A stretch of 64,000 nucleotides of DNA from CAVRQM01 sp963732775 (GTDB lineage: Bacteria; Pseudomonadota; Alphaproteobacteria; Acetobacterales; Acetobacteraceae): contig CAVTAR010000001.1 of NCBI GenBank assembly GCA_963732775.1, forward strand, positions 1,426,001-1,490,000, in the 5' to 3' direction. The notes under the pieces were generated by a model. That model worked only from the letters and a program-made list of their open reading frames with translations, was not told the DNA's origin and ran no database searches. Both the position numbers and the translations under genes were made by a program. Positions 33,497-42,231 of this stretch are shown piece after piece. How positions within the stretch are numbered: position 1 is the stretch's first letter; every line of letters starts with the position of its first letter.

Positions 33497-34196
33497 ACCG
33501 ATGCTCGCCGTGCGCGACCTGCGGGCCGGCTACGGCGACTTCCAGGCGCTGTTCGGCGTGTCGTTCGAGCTGCCCGAAGGTCAGGTGTTGTCGCTGATCG
33601 GCGCCAACGGAGCTGGCAAATCGACGTTGCTGAAGGCCATCGTCGGCCTGGTCGCGTGCCGTCCCGCCATGGTCGTGCATCGCGGGACGCCGATCGGCGG
33701 GATGGCTGCCGATCGCGTCGTCCGGCGCGGCGTCGCCCTGGTGCCGGAGGGGCGGCGGCTGTTCCGTTCGCTCTCGGTGGAGGAGAACCTGGTCATTGGC
33801 GGCGAGCGCGGACGGCCCGGCGAGTGGTCGCTCGGCCGGGTGTACGGGTTGTTCCCCGTCCTGCGGGAGAAACGCCGACAGCCGGCCACGTCGCTGTCGG
33901 GCGGGCAGCAGCAGATGGTGGCGATCGGGCGCGCGCTGATGGCCAACCCCGAACTGATCCTGTTCGACGAACTTTCGCTCGGCCTCGCCCCGGTGGTGAT
34001 CCGCGACATCTACGCCGCACTCCCGGCGATCACGGCGAGCGGCGTCGGCGCCATCCTGGTGGAGCAGGACGTGTCGCGCGCGCTGCGGTCGGCGGATCGC
34101 ATCGTGTGCCTGCAGGAAGGCCGCGTGTCGTTGGCCGGCCTACCCGGCGCCTTCACGCGGGCCGAGATCACCGCTGCCTATTTCGGGGCACATTGA
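33489..34196 (+). CDS. livF: ABC transporter ATP-binding protein, LivF type
   Basis: A 235-residue ATPase. It begins LAVRDLRAGYGDFQALFGVS with Walker A IGANGAGKSTLLKAIVGL. The LivF-typical GVALVPEGRRLFRSLSVEEN follows, then signature SLSGGQQQMVAIGRAL, Walker B LILFDELSLGLAP and switch-region VEQDVSRALRSADR (the usual His is absent, as is normal in LivF). It pairs with LivG to drive the LivHM permease. It starts inside the end of livG and is followed three bases later by livH. Confidence 0.92.
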   Translation: MPEPMLAVRDLRAGYGDFQALFGVSFELPEGQVLSLIGANGAGKSTLLKAIVGLVACRPAMVVHRGTPIGGMAADRVVRRGVALVPEGRRLFRSLSVEENLVIGGERGRPGEWSLGRVYGLFPVLREKRRQPATSLSGGQQQMVAIGRALMANPELILFDELSLGLAPVVIRDIYAALPAITASGVGAILVEQDVSRALRSADRIVCLQEGRVSLAGLPGAFTRAEITAAYFGAH

Positions 34197-34199
34197 GCG

Positions 34200-35066
34200 G
34201 TGGACTGGTTGAACGCGCTGATCCAGGGCGTGCTGCTGGGTGGGCTGTACGCCATGTTCGCGGCCGGGCTGTCGCTGATCTTCGGCGTCATGCGGCTGGT
34301 CAACATCGCCCATGGCGACCTTGTGGTGCTGGCGGCCTATCTCGCGCTGATCGTGGTGCAGGCCACCGGCGCGGGCCCGTTCGTGGCGCTGCTGGTGGTG
34401 GTGCCGGCGATGGGAGCCATCGGCTACGCCCTGCAACGGCTGCTGCTGAATCCGACGCTCGGGCGCGACATCCTGCCGCCGCTGCTGGTCACGTTCGGGG
34501 TGTCGATCATGATCCAGAACGGCCTGCTGGGCGTGTTCAGCGCCGATAGCCGGCGGCTCGCGGCCGGCTCGATCGAGACCGCGAGCATCCCGCTCGGCGG
34601 CGGCATTTTCGTCGGCGTGCTGCCGCTGCTGACGTTCGCGCTCAGCATCGGCGTGATCGTCGGGCTGGAACTGCTATCCTCCCGCACCTCGCTCGGGCGC
34701 GCGTTCCGGGCGGTGTCCGACGACGCCGAGGTGGCGCGGCTGATGGGGCTCGACCACCGCCACGTGTACGGCATGGCGATGGCCCTGTCGGCGGCCGTGG
34801 CGGCGCTGGCCGGCGTCCTGCTGGCGATCCGCACCGATGTCGACCCGTCGCAGGGGCCGGCGCGACTGATCTACGGGTTCGAGGCAGTGATCATCGGCGG
34901 CCTCGGGAGCCTGTGGGGCACGCTGGCCGGCGGCATCGTGCTCGGCTTGGCGCAGAGCATCGGGGCCGAGATCGACCCCGGCTACCAGATCCTTGCCGGG
35001 CACCTGGTGTTCTTCCTGGTGCTCGTCGTACGCCCGCGCGGCCTGTTCCCGCGGATGGACGGATGA
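34200..35066 (+). CDS. livH: branched-chain amino acid ABC transporter permease, LivH type
   Basis: A 288-residue inner-membrane permease starting at GTG. It has about eight hydrophobic segments, the opening WLNALIQGVLLGGLYAMFAA, then GLSLIFGVMRLVNIAHGDLV (the LivH signature) and the coupling-helix region LGRAFRAVSDDAEVARLMGL. FEAVIIGGLGSLWGTLAGGI is near the end. It belongs to the HAAT family, whose substrates include Leu/Ile/Val, urea and short amides. The stop overlaps the livM ATG (ATGA). Confidence 0.92.
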   Translation: MDWLNALIQGVLLGGLYAMFAAGLSLIFGVMRLVNIAHGDLVVLAAYLALIVVQATGAGPFVALLVVVPAMGAIGYALQRLLLNPTLGRDILPPLLVTFGVSIMIQNGLLGVFSADSRRLAAGSIETASIPLGGGIFVGVLPLLTFALSIGVIVGLELLSSRTSLGRAFRAVSDDAEVARLMGLDHRHVYGMAMALSAAVAALAGVLLAIRTDVDPSQGPARLIYGFEAVIIGGLGSLWGTLAGGIVLGLAQSIGAEIDPGYQILAGHLVFFLVLVVRPRGLFPRMDG

Positions 35067-36079
35067 GCCTCGCCTTCACCGTCGAACGGTCCACCCGCGC
35101 GAGCCGGATCGCGGCGGTGGCGAGCGTGTTGCTGGTCGCGTTGCTGATATTAGCCCCGTGGTGGGCCGGGCGGGCCAATTTGCGCCTCCTCGGCGAAGCG
35201 TATTCCTACGTGGCGCTGGCGAGCCTGTGGAACTTGCTGGCGGGCTACGCCGGTCTCGTCTCGGTGGGACAGCAGGCGTTCGTGGGCGTCGGCGGCTACG
35301 CGCTGTTCGCCGCCGCCGCCTTCGCTGGCGTGCCGCCGCTGGCCGCGATCGCACTCGCCGGGGTGGCCGGCGGCCTGCTCGCGGTGCCGCTCGCGCCGTT
35401 GCTCTTCCGCCTGCATGGCGCCTATTTCGCCATCGGCTCCTGGGTCGCGGCGGAGCTGTTGCGGCTCGGCTTCGCGCAGGCGGGTGCGCTTGGCGGCGGC
35501 TCGGGCATGAGCCTGCCGGTGCGCGTCGTCATTGGCATCGCCGCCGGCCGGGCGCTGCGCGAGAGCCTGGTCTACTGGGCGGCGCTGCTGCTCGTCGTGG
35601 GTGCCGTGCTGTTCGTCTACCTGCTGCTGCGCTCGCGCGCGGGACTGGCGCTTGGTGCGATCCGCGACAGCGAGATCGCCTCGGAGAGCCTCGGCATCGA
35701 CATCGCGCGGACCAAGCTGTGGGTCTATGTCGCGACCGCGGCGGCGACCAGCGCGGTCGGCGGATGGGTGTTCCTGCAGAAGCTGCGCATCTCGCCGGAC
35801 GCCGGGTTCAGCGTCAACGACTGGACCGCCTACGTCATCTTCATCGTGGTGATCGGCGGCGTCGGCACCCTCGAGGGGCCGATCCTGGGCACGGTGGTGT
35901 TTTTCGCGCTGCGCGAGACGCTGGCCGATTTCGGCATCGTCTACCTGCTCATCCTGGGCGCGCTCGCGATCGCGGTGATGTCGTGGGCGCCGCGCGGCCT
36001 GTGGGGGCTGCTGTCGGCTCGCACCGGCGTGACCCTGTTCCCGGTGCGGCGGCGCGTGGTCGCGCGCCGCGGGCCATGA
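35063..36079 (+). CDS. livM: branched-chain amino acid ABC transporter permease, LivM type
   Basis: A 338-residue permease. Its LivM hallmarks are YVALASLWNLLAGYAGLVSV, GQQAFVGVGGYALFAAAAF, LHGAYFAIGSWVAAELLRL and the coupling region LALGAIRDSEIASESLGIDI. VIFIVVIGGVGTLEGPILGT completes the set. It is the last gene of livGFHM. No substrate-binding protein (livK/urtA) is encoded next to the operon, so the ligand receptor must be elsewhere and the substrate is open. Confidence 0.92.
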   Translation: MSLAFTVERSTRASRIAAVASVLLVALLILAPWWAGRANLRLLGEAYSYVALASLWNLLAGYAGLVSVGQQAFVGVGGYALFAAAAFAGVPPLAAIALAGVAGGLLAVPLAPLLFRLHGAYFAIGSWVAAELLRLGFAQAGALGGGSGMSLPVRVVIGIAAGRALRESLVYWAALLLVVGAVLFVYLLLRSRAGLALGAIRDSEIASESLGIDIARTKLWVYVATAAATSAVGGWVFLQKLRISPDAGFSVNDWTAYVIFIVVIGGVGTLEGPILGTVVFFALRETLADFGIVYLLILGALAIAVMSWAPRGLWGLLSARTGVTLFPVRRRVVARRGP

Positions 36080-36083
36080 CGCA

Positions 36084-36404
36084 TCAGCGGTCGCCCTGCA
36101 TCTCCATCAGCTGCAGGATGGCAAAGCGCAGCCGGCGGATCCCCTGCTGCACCAGGCCGATCGCGCACATGTGGTTGCCCTCGCTGGCGAGCCAATCCGC
36201 CTCGGCGTGCGGCGGCGGCACGGCGTGTTGCAGGGTCGCCGCCTTGTGCGAAAGGATCTCGCAGTAGGGCAGCCGATCGGTCAGCACCGGGTTGCGCTCG
36301 GCATCCTCCGCCGCTGGCTGCGTCATCGCCTGGGCGCCCCCCACGCCAAGGAGCAGGACGGCCAGGCGCAGTATCCTCCAGATGGCACTCACCCGGGCGT
36401 TCAT
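36084..36404 (-). CDS. small periplasmic protein of the kinase/protease operon
   Basis: A 106-residue exported protein: signal peptide (~1-26, LRLAVLLLGVGGAQA) and a helical mature part with two Cys (YCEILSHKAATLQHAVPPPH and NHMCAIGLVQQGIRRLRFAI), possibly a disulfide. Its ATG overlaps the stop of the histidine kinase (ATGA), so it is translated from the same mRNA as the protease, response regulator and kinase. A CpxP-like accessory role is conceivable by position, but no CpxP LTxxQ motif is visible. No family recognised. Confidence 0.65.
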   Translation of the reverse strand: MNARVSAIWRILRLAVLLLGVGGAQAMTQPAAEDAERNPVLTDRLPYCEILSHKAATLQHAVPPPHAEADWLASEGNHMCAIGLVQQGIRRLRFAILQLMEMQGDR

Positions 36405-37863
36405 GCCGCCCCGAGGCTCGCGTCATGCTGGGCAGGCCGTGAAGACGGGTCCACCTCGGTGCGCTTCTCGCCCGTCGGCCGCTCGCCAGAAGTCCGCTCT
36501 GCGGGGGCGACCGGCAGCAGGCACAGCACCGCGCGCAGCCCGGGCCCGTTGTCCTCGAGGCGGAACGAGCCGCCGTGCAGCGTCGCCACTGCCTGCACCA
36601 GGGCCAGGCCCAGGCCGGAGCCGGGCGTGCTGCGGGCGCTCTCGGCGCGGAAGAAGCGGCGACCGGCCTCCTGCCGCTCGGGATCGGACATGCCCGGCCC
36701 GTGGTCCGCGACGACGATGCACGGTCCGCCATCCTCGACGTTGGCCCGGAGCTGGATGATGCCGCCGGCGGGAGAAAACTTCAGCGCGTTGTCGAGCAGG
36801 TTGGCCACCGCTTGCTGGATCATCTCGCGATCGCCGAACGCGGCCAGCCGCGGCGGCACGATGCGCATCAGGCGCTGCGACGCCTCCTCGGCGGCGGCTT
36901 CGTACATCTCGCCCAGGTCCTCGAGCAGGGCGGCGAGGTCGAACGGGGCGAATGCCGAGCGGCGTGAGCCGCTCTCGATCTCGGCGATCCGCAGCAGCGC
37001 CTGGAAAATCCGCACTACCCCGTCGAGGTCGGCCTGCGCGCGCTCGATCGCCGCGCGCAGCTCGGCCTCGCTCGCCCCGGGCCGGGCCGCGTACTCGAGG
37101 CGGGCACGGGCGCGCGCGATCGGCGTGCGCAGATCATGGGCGATGGCGTTCGAGACGTGGCGCACGCCGTCCATCAGCAGGCCGATGCGGTCCAGCATGT
37201 CGTTGATGGTCTCGGCCAGCATGTCGAACTCGTCGCCGCGCCCGGTGATGGGCATCCGCCGCGACAGGTCGCCGGCGCTGATCGCCGTGGTGGTTGCCGA
37301 GACATCGGCCAGCGTCAGCCGGAACAGGCTGCGCACCGCGATCGCTCCGGCGACCGCCAACACCAGCATCAGGCCGGCCTGCCAGATCATCGCCCCGGCC
37401 ACCAGGTGCGCCACCTCGTCGCGCTTGTGCACGTCGCGGCCGATCAGCAGGTGATAGCCGCCGGGCAGCGTGAAATGTTCGGCGCGCGCCATGGACGAGT
37501 CCGGCTTGTCGATGCGCACTGGTCCCGGCGCCCCCTCGTCCGCCAGGTCCTGCGGCCAGCGACGCAGATTGCCCGCGATCGGCCGCGACTGCGGATCGGC
37601 CAGCAGGTAGATCGCGTTGTCCTCCACGTCGCGCAGCAGCCGCGCGTCGATGCCGTCCTGCAATGCCGGCACGCCGCCGTCTCGGTAGCGCTCGCGGAAT
37701 GCCTGCTCGTCGGCGGCGATGGCGGCATCCACGTCACGGGTCATCAGCCCCGCGGTGGATACCACAACGTCCAGGCCAGGATCAGCGTCGAGGCACCGAA
37801 CAGCCCCGCATAGATCAGCGCGAAGCGCAGGCCTGCCGATCGGGCGAGCCTTGCTCGACGCAC
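36401..37863 (-). pseudogene. sensor histidine kinase, frameshift after TM1
   Basis: The HATPase/HisKA part is intact: TM2 (IWQAGLMLVLAVAGAIAV), HAMP (DLSRRMPITGRGDEFD), phospho-His in SNAIAHDLRTPIARARARLE, N box VANLLDNALKFSPAGG, G1 VADHGPGMSDPERQ and G2 GSGLGLALVQAVATLHGG. The N-terminal piece with TM1 (RFALIYAGLFGASTLILAWT) is in another frame. One base added at the GGATA of 37754-37758 joins it to STAGLMTRDVDAAI, giving a complete ~485-residue kinase starting at a GTG (37863 or 37875). It is the partner of the response regulator just upstream. Confidence 0.85.
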
Positions 37864-37883
37864 CGGGCCGAACACGCGCGGGC

Positions 37884-38564
37884 TCAGGCCTCGGCGCGCA
37901 GCATGTAGCCGGCGTTGCGAACGGTGTGGATCAGCGCCGCCGCGAAAGGTTTGTCGATCTTCTGACGCAGCCGGGAGACATGCACGTCGATGACGTTGGT
38001 CTGCGGATCGAAGTGATAGTCCCACACGCCTTCCAGCAGCATCGTGCGCGTCACCACCTGTCCCGCGTGACGCATCAGGTATTCCAGCAGCCGGAACTCC
38101 CGGGGCTGCAAGTCGATCTTCTGCCCTGCGCGCCGCACTTCGCGCGACAGCAGGTCGAGCTCGAGGTCGCCGGTGGCGAGCCGCGTGACCGGGCCCTCGC
38201 CACGTCGCCGCCGGGCCAGCGCCTCGACGCGGGCCAGCAGTTCGGCAAAGGCGAACGGCTTGGTCAGGTAGTCGTCACCCCCGGCCTGCAAGCCGCGCAC
38301 CCGATCGTCCACCTGACCGAGGGCGGAGAGGAACAGCACCGGCGTGGTGTTGTCCTGGCCACGCAGCGTCTCCAGCAGGCGCAGGCCGTCGATGCCGCCG
38401 GGCAGCATCCGGTCCAGCACGATCGCGTCGAAGTTCTCGCTGGCCGCCATGAACAGTCCGTCGCGGCCGTTGTCGACGTGCTCGACGACGTGGCCAGCCT
38501 CCTTCAGGCCCTTGACCACGAAGCCGGCAACGTCGCGGTCGTCCTCCACCACCAGGACCCGCAT
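37884..38564 (-). CDS. OmpR/PhoB-type response regulator
   Basis: A 226-residue regulator starting at the ATG giving MRVLVVEDDRDVAGFVVKGL. The receiver has EDD, the phospho-Asp in IVLDRMLPGGIDGLRLL, LFLSALGQVDDRVRGLQAGG and the Lys of DDYLTKPFAF. The winged helix includes LQPREFRLLEYLMRHAGQVV, TRTMLLEGVWDYHFDPQTNV and DVHVSRLRQKIDKP. The VWDYHFDPQTNVIDVHVSRL segment resembles the copper/envelope-responsive regulator branch (CopR/CusR-like, also QseB). It lies between the degP-like gene (four bases apart) and its kinase. Confidence 0.9.
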   Translation of the reverse strand: MRVLVVEDDRDVAGFVVKGLKEAGHVVEHVDNGRDGLFMAASENFDAIVLDRMLPGGIDGLRLLETLRGQDNTTPVLFLSALGQVDDRVRGLQAGGDDYLTKPFAFAELLARVEALARRRRGEGPVTRLATGDLELDLLSREVRRAGQKIDLQPREFRLLEYLMRHAGQVVTRTMLLEGVWDYHFDPQTNVIDVHVSRLRQKIDKPFAAALIHTVRNAGYMLRAEA

Positions 38565-38568
38565 CGGC

Positions 38569-39640
38569 TCAGCCGGCCCCGTCGGCGGGCCGGCGTCCGA
38601 CGGCCACGGACACCTCCACGTCACGCCCGGCACGGCGCAGGGTAAGGCGCACGGAACTGCCCGGCGGCGAGGCGGCGATCACCTTAATGAGCGCGTTGGC
38701 GCTGTCGACCCGCTGGCCGTTGACCATCGTCACCACGTCGCCCGGCCGCAGCCCGGCGCGCGCGGCCGGGCCGCCCTTGTCGACCGAAATCAATGCCGAC
38801 GCCGTCAGCAACCGGGGCGTCGCTGTCGCTGGTGGGGTTGTCGCGGATGTTCACGCCAAGCCAGCCGCGCTCGACCCGGCCGCCCTGACGCAGCGCCGCG
38901 ACGACGCGGTTGACGATCTCCGACGGAATGGCGAAGCCGATGCCGACCGAGCCGCCGGTGGGCGAGACGATCGCGGTGTTCATGCCCACCACCTGTCCGT
39001 TCTCGTCGAACACCGGGCCGCCCGAGTTGCCCGGATTGATCGGCGCGTCGATCTGGATGAAGTCATCGAACGGCCCTTCGCCGATGTTGCGACCGCGCGC
39101 GGAGACGATGCCCGCTGTGATCGAGCCGCCGAGCCCGAACGGGTTGCCTGCCGCCACCACCCAGTCTCCCACTTCCACACCCTTGCTGTCGCCGAACGCG
39201 ACATACGGCAGGGTGGCGGCCGCCTGAACCTTGATCAATGCGATGTCCGTCAGGGGGTCGACGCCGACCACCCGGGCCGGCAGTTCGGTGCCATCGGACA
39301 GCGCGACCACGATCTTGTCGGCGTTGCCGACGACGTGGTTGTTGGTGACGATGTAGCCGGACGGGTCGATGATGAACCCCGACCCGGCGCCCTGCACCTC
39401 CCGCCTTTGCTGGCGCATCTGGTCGCGGAACTGGCGCTGCAACGCGGGCGGCAGGGCCGCCAGCGGGTCGCCACCCTGCGCCTGGGTCTCGGTGACGGCG
39501 ATGTTGACCACGGCGGGCAGGATGCGGCGCACGATGGGTGCGAAGCTGTCCGGTCCGGTGCGCGCCTGCGCCGGGCGCACCGGCGCGCAGGCGCCGAGAG
39601 GAACCGCCATGATCGCTGCCACCAGGACAAGTCGGCGCAT
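38569..39640 (-). pseudogene. HtrA/DegP-family serine protease with one PDZ domain, one frameshift
   Basis: A periplasmic trypsin-like protease. Signal peptide with a possible lipobox (VPLGACAP), then the catalytic triad His in YIVTNNHVVGNADKIVVALS, Asp in DPLTDIALIKVQA and Ser in INPGNSGGPVFDENGQVVGM. A single PDZ domain follows, and its middle is in another frame: RLLTASALISVDKGGPAARA with GLRPGDVVTMVNGQRVDSAN. The indel is near 38,815-38,840. With one PDZ the layout is DegS-like rather than DegP-like. The gene heads an operon with a two-component system, implying an envelope-stress function. Confidence 0.85.
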
Positions 39641-39727
39641 CGTGTTGTGAGTGCCAGGATTCGCTCGCATGCGCCACATGATGAGCGAGATGGCCCCGGT
39701 GCGCGAGGGACTCAAGTTTTCATCCGA

Positions 39728-42172
39728 TCACTTGGGCCGGCTCGGCTTGGACGTCGCGGGGTGTTCCGGCCAGTCGTGCCTCGGATAGCGGCCGCGCATG
39801 TCCCGCCGCGCGTCCGCCCAGCCGCTGCGCCAGAAGCTCGGCAGATCGCCCGTCACCGCGATCGGCCGCCCGGCCGGGGAGAGCAGGGCGAGCCGCAGCG
39901 GCACCCGGCCGCCAGCCAGCAGCGGTGTCTCGGCCAGCCCGTAGAAGTGCTGCGCGCGTGCCTCGACGACCGGGACAGGCTGGGTGTAGTCGACCCGCGC
40001 CCGGCCGCCCGGCAACGCTAGGTCCGTCGGCAGGTCGCGGTCCAGTTTTCGCGCCTGCTCGTACGAGAGCATCCCGCGCAGGATGGCGCTGAGGTCGAGC
40101 TTTGCCGCCTCGGCCGCCCCGCGCACGCCGGACAGCCAGGGCACCAGCCAAGCCCGGTCCGCGTCGAGCGCCCCATCGGACAGGTCGGGCCAGGCCTCCG
40201 CGCCCTCAAGCCCGCGCAGGGTGGCGACGCGCGCCCGAAACTGTCGAGCCGCATCTGTCCAGGCGAGGCGGTCGAGCGGCAGTGCGCCGGCCAGCAACGC
40301 GGGCAGCACCTCCGGGTCGGCCGCTTCGGTCCGGTCGGTCAGCACCAAGGCACCGAGGCGGCGTCGGCGGCGCGTCAGTATGGCGCCCGAGGCCGGGTCG
40401 AAGCTCGCCTCGACCGCCTCGGTGATCTGCGCCTCCAGATGCGCCGGCAGCCGGTCGGGGTCGAGCGGAGCAGCCAGGCGGATGCGCGGCAAGGCGTGCA
40501 TCTCCAGGCTTCCCACCGCCAGCAGCCGTTCCCGCGCGAGCGGGTCGGCGACGGACAGGCGGGCGCCGCCGCCGCCCGAGAGCCGGAACGCGCCGGGCTC
40601 GCCGCGCCCCTGCGCGATGCGGTCGGGAAATGCGGCGGCGAGCAGCGGTGCCGGGTCGCCGGCCGAGCCTTCGGCCCGGACGGCGGCGCCCAGGTGCAGG
40701 CGGCGGCGATACTGGGCGGCAGCCTGGCGGATGCGGCCGATGGTGCCGCGGTCGGCATCGGCACTACCAACGGCGATGGCGGCGAGGCGGAGCGCGATGT
40801 CGGCCGGTGCATCGCGCAGCGGGTCGCGCTCCTCCAGCAGGGCCGCGATGTCGCATGCCATCGCCGCCTCGCCGGCACCCTGCGCCGCCAGCATCATCGC
40901 CGCGAGCCGCGGGTGGGCGCCGAGCCGCGCCATGGAGCGCCCGTGCGGCGTGATCCGTCCTTCCATGTCGAGCGCGCCAAGTCGCGCCAGCAGCGTGCGC
41001 GCCGTCGCGAGCGCGCCCGGCGGCGGCGGGTCGGGAAATGCGAGCGCCGCCGGCGCGGCACCCCAGGCCGCGCAGTCGAGCAGCAGGCCGGACAGTTCGG
41101 CCTCGAGGATCTCTGGCCGGTCGAAGGCGGGCAGGCCGCGATGCAGCGCCTCGCTCCACAACCGGATCGCCACTCCCGGCGCCTCGCGTCCCGCCCTCCC
41201 GGCGCGCTGGTCGGCGGCGGCACGGCTGATCCGCAGCGTCGCAAGGCGCGTCAGGCCGCTCGCCACGTCCAACCTTGGCGCGCGGCGGAACCCACCGTCG
41301 ACCACGATCCGCACGCCCGGCACGGTGAGCGAGGTCTCGGCGATGGAGGTCGCCAGCACGACACGGCGGCTGCCGGCCGGATCGGGTCGCAGCGCCGCGT
41401 CCTGTTCGGCGGGCGGCAGGTCGCCATGCAGCGGCAGCGCCAGCGCCGGCGCCCCGGCCAGCGCCGCCATCGTGCGGCGGATCTCGGCCATGCCGGGCAG
41501 GAACGCCAGCACGTCGCCCCCGTGCTCCGCCAATGCTGCGCGAATGGCCCGCGCGGCCGCGTCCGGCAGGTCGCGCGGGTGGGCGAGGTCGCGCTTCGCG
41601 TAGCGCACGGCGACGGGGTGCGCCCGACCGGCGCTCTCGATCACGGCGGCGTCCAGCAACGGGGCGAGCCGGGCCGCGTCGGCGGTGGCCGACATCGCCA
41701 GCAGGCGCAGCTCCGGGCGCAGCCCGCGTTGCAGGTCGAGGCACAGGGCGAGGGCCAGGTCGGCATCCAGCGAGCGCTCATGAATCTCGTCGAGCAGCAC
41801 GGCGGCGACGCCGTCGAGCCCCGGATCGGATTGCAGGCGGCGCACCAGCAGGCCTTCGGTGACGACCTCGATGCGGGTCGCCGCCGAGACGGCGCTGTCG
41901 AGCCGGGTGCGATACCCGGCACGCCCGCCGACCCGCTCGCCGAGCAGGAACGCCATGCGCGACGCGGCCGCGCGGGCGGCAAGGCGGCGCGGCTCCAGCA
42001 CCAGGATCGTGGTGTCCCCGCGCCACGGGGCGTCGAGCAGCGCCAGCGGCACCAGCGTGGTCTTTCCGGCACCGGGTGGCGCGACCAGCAGCGCGTTCGA
42101 CCGCGACTCCAGCGCCGCCAGCAATTCGGGCAGCACGGCCGCGACGGGCAGGTCGGGGAGGGTCTGGGTCAT
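39728..42172 (-). CDS. hrpB: ATP-dependent helicase HrpB
   Basis: An 814-residue DEAH/RHA-type helicase. Motif I is VAPPGAGKTTLVPLALL, motif Ia VLEPRRLAARAAA, motif II VLLDEIHERSLDADL, motif III AMSAT, motif IV LAFLPGMAEIRRTM, and motifs V-VI VVLATSIAETSLTV with QRAGRAGREAPGVAIRLW. The helicase-associated domain and the HrpB C-terminal domain (MLSYEQARKLDRDLPTDLAL, AQHFYGLAETPLLAGGRVPL) are complete. Its cellular role in most bacteria is not defined; it is related to RNA helicases. Length matches the family. Confidence 0.93.
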   Translation of the reverse strand: MTQTLPDLPVAAVLPELLAALESRSNALLVAPPGAGKTTLVPLALLDAPWRGDTTILVLEPRRLAARAAASRMAFLLGERVGGRAGYRTRLDSAVSAATRIEVVTEGLLVRRLQSDPGLDGVAAVLLDEIHERSLDADLALALCLDLQRGLRPELRLLAMSATADAARLAPLLDAAVIESAGRAHPVAVRYAKRDLAHPRDLPDAAARAIRAALAEHGGDVLAFLPGMAEIRRTMAALAGAPALALPLHGDLPPAEQDAALRPDPAGSRRVVLATSIAETSLTVPGVRIVVDGGFRRAPRLDVASGLTRLATLRISRAAADQRAGRAGREAPGVAIRLWSEALHRGLPAFDRPEILEAELSGLLLDCAAWGAAPAALAFPDPPPPGALATARTLLARLGALDMEGRITPHGRSMARLGAHPRLAAMMLAAQGAGEAAMACDIAALLEERDPLRDAPADIALRLAAIAVGSADADRGTIGRIRQAAAQYRRRLHLGAAVRAEGSAGDPAPLLAAAFPDRIAQGRGEPGAFRLSGGGGARLSVADPLARERLLAVGSLEMHALPRIRLAAPLDPDRLPAHLEAQITEAVEASFDPASGAILTRRRRRLGALVLTDRTEAADPEVLPALLAGALPLDRLAWTDAARQFRARVATLRGLEGAEAWPDLSDGALDADRAWLVPWLSGVRGAAEAAKLDLSAILRGMLSYEQARKLDRDLPTDLALPGGRARVDYTQPVPVVEARAQHFYGLAETPLLAGGRVPLRLALLSPAGRPIAVTGDLPSFWRSGWADARRDMRGRYPRHDWPEHPATSKPSRPK

Positions 42173-42231
42173 GGGCCTGTAATCGGACGTGCACGGCGGC
42201 GAAGGCGTCGCATGTGTATAGGATGCCGCGC

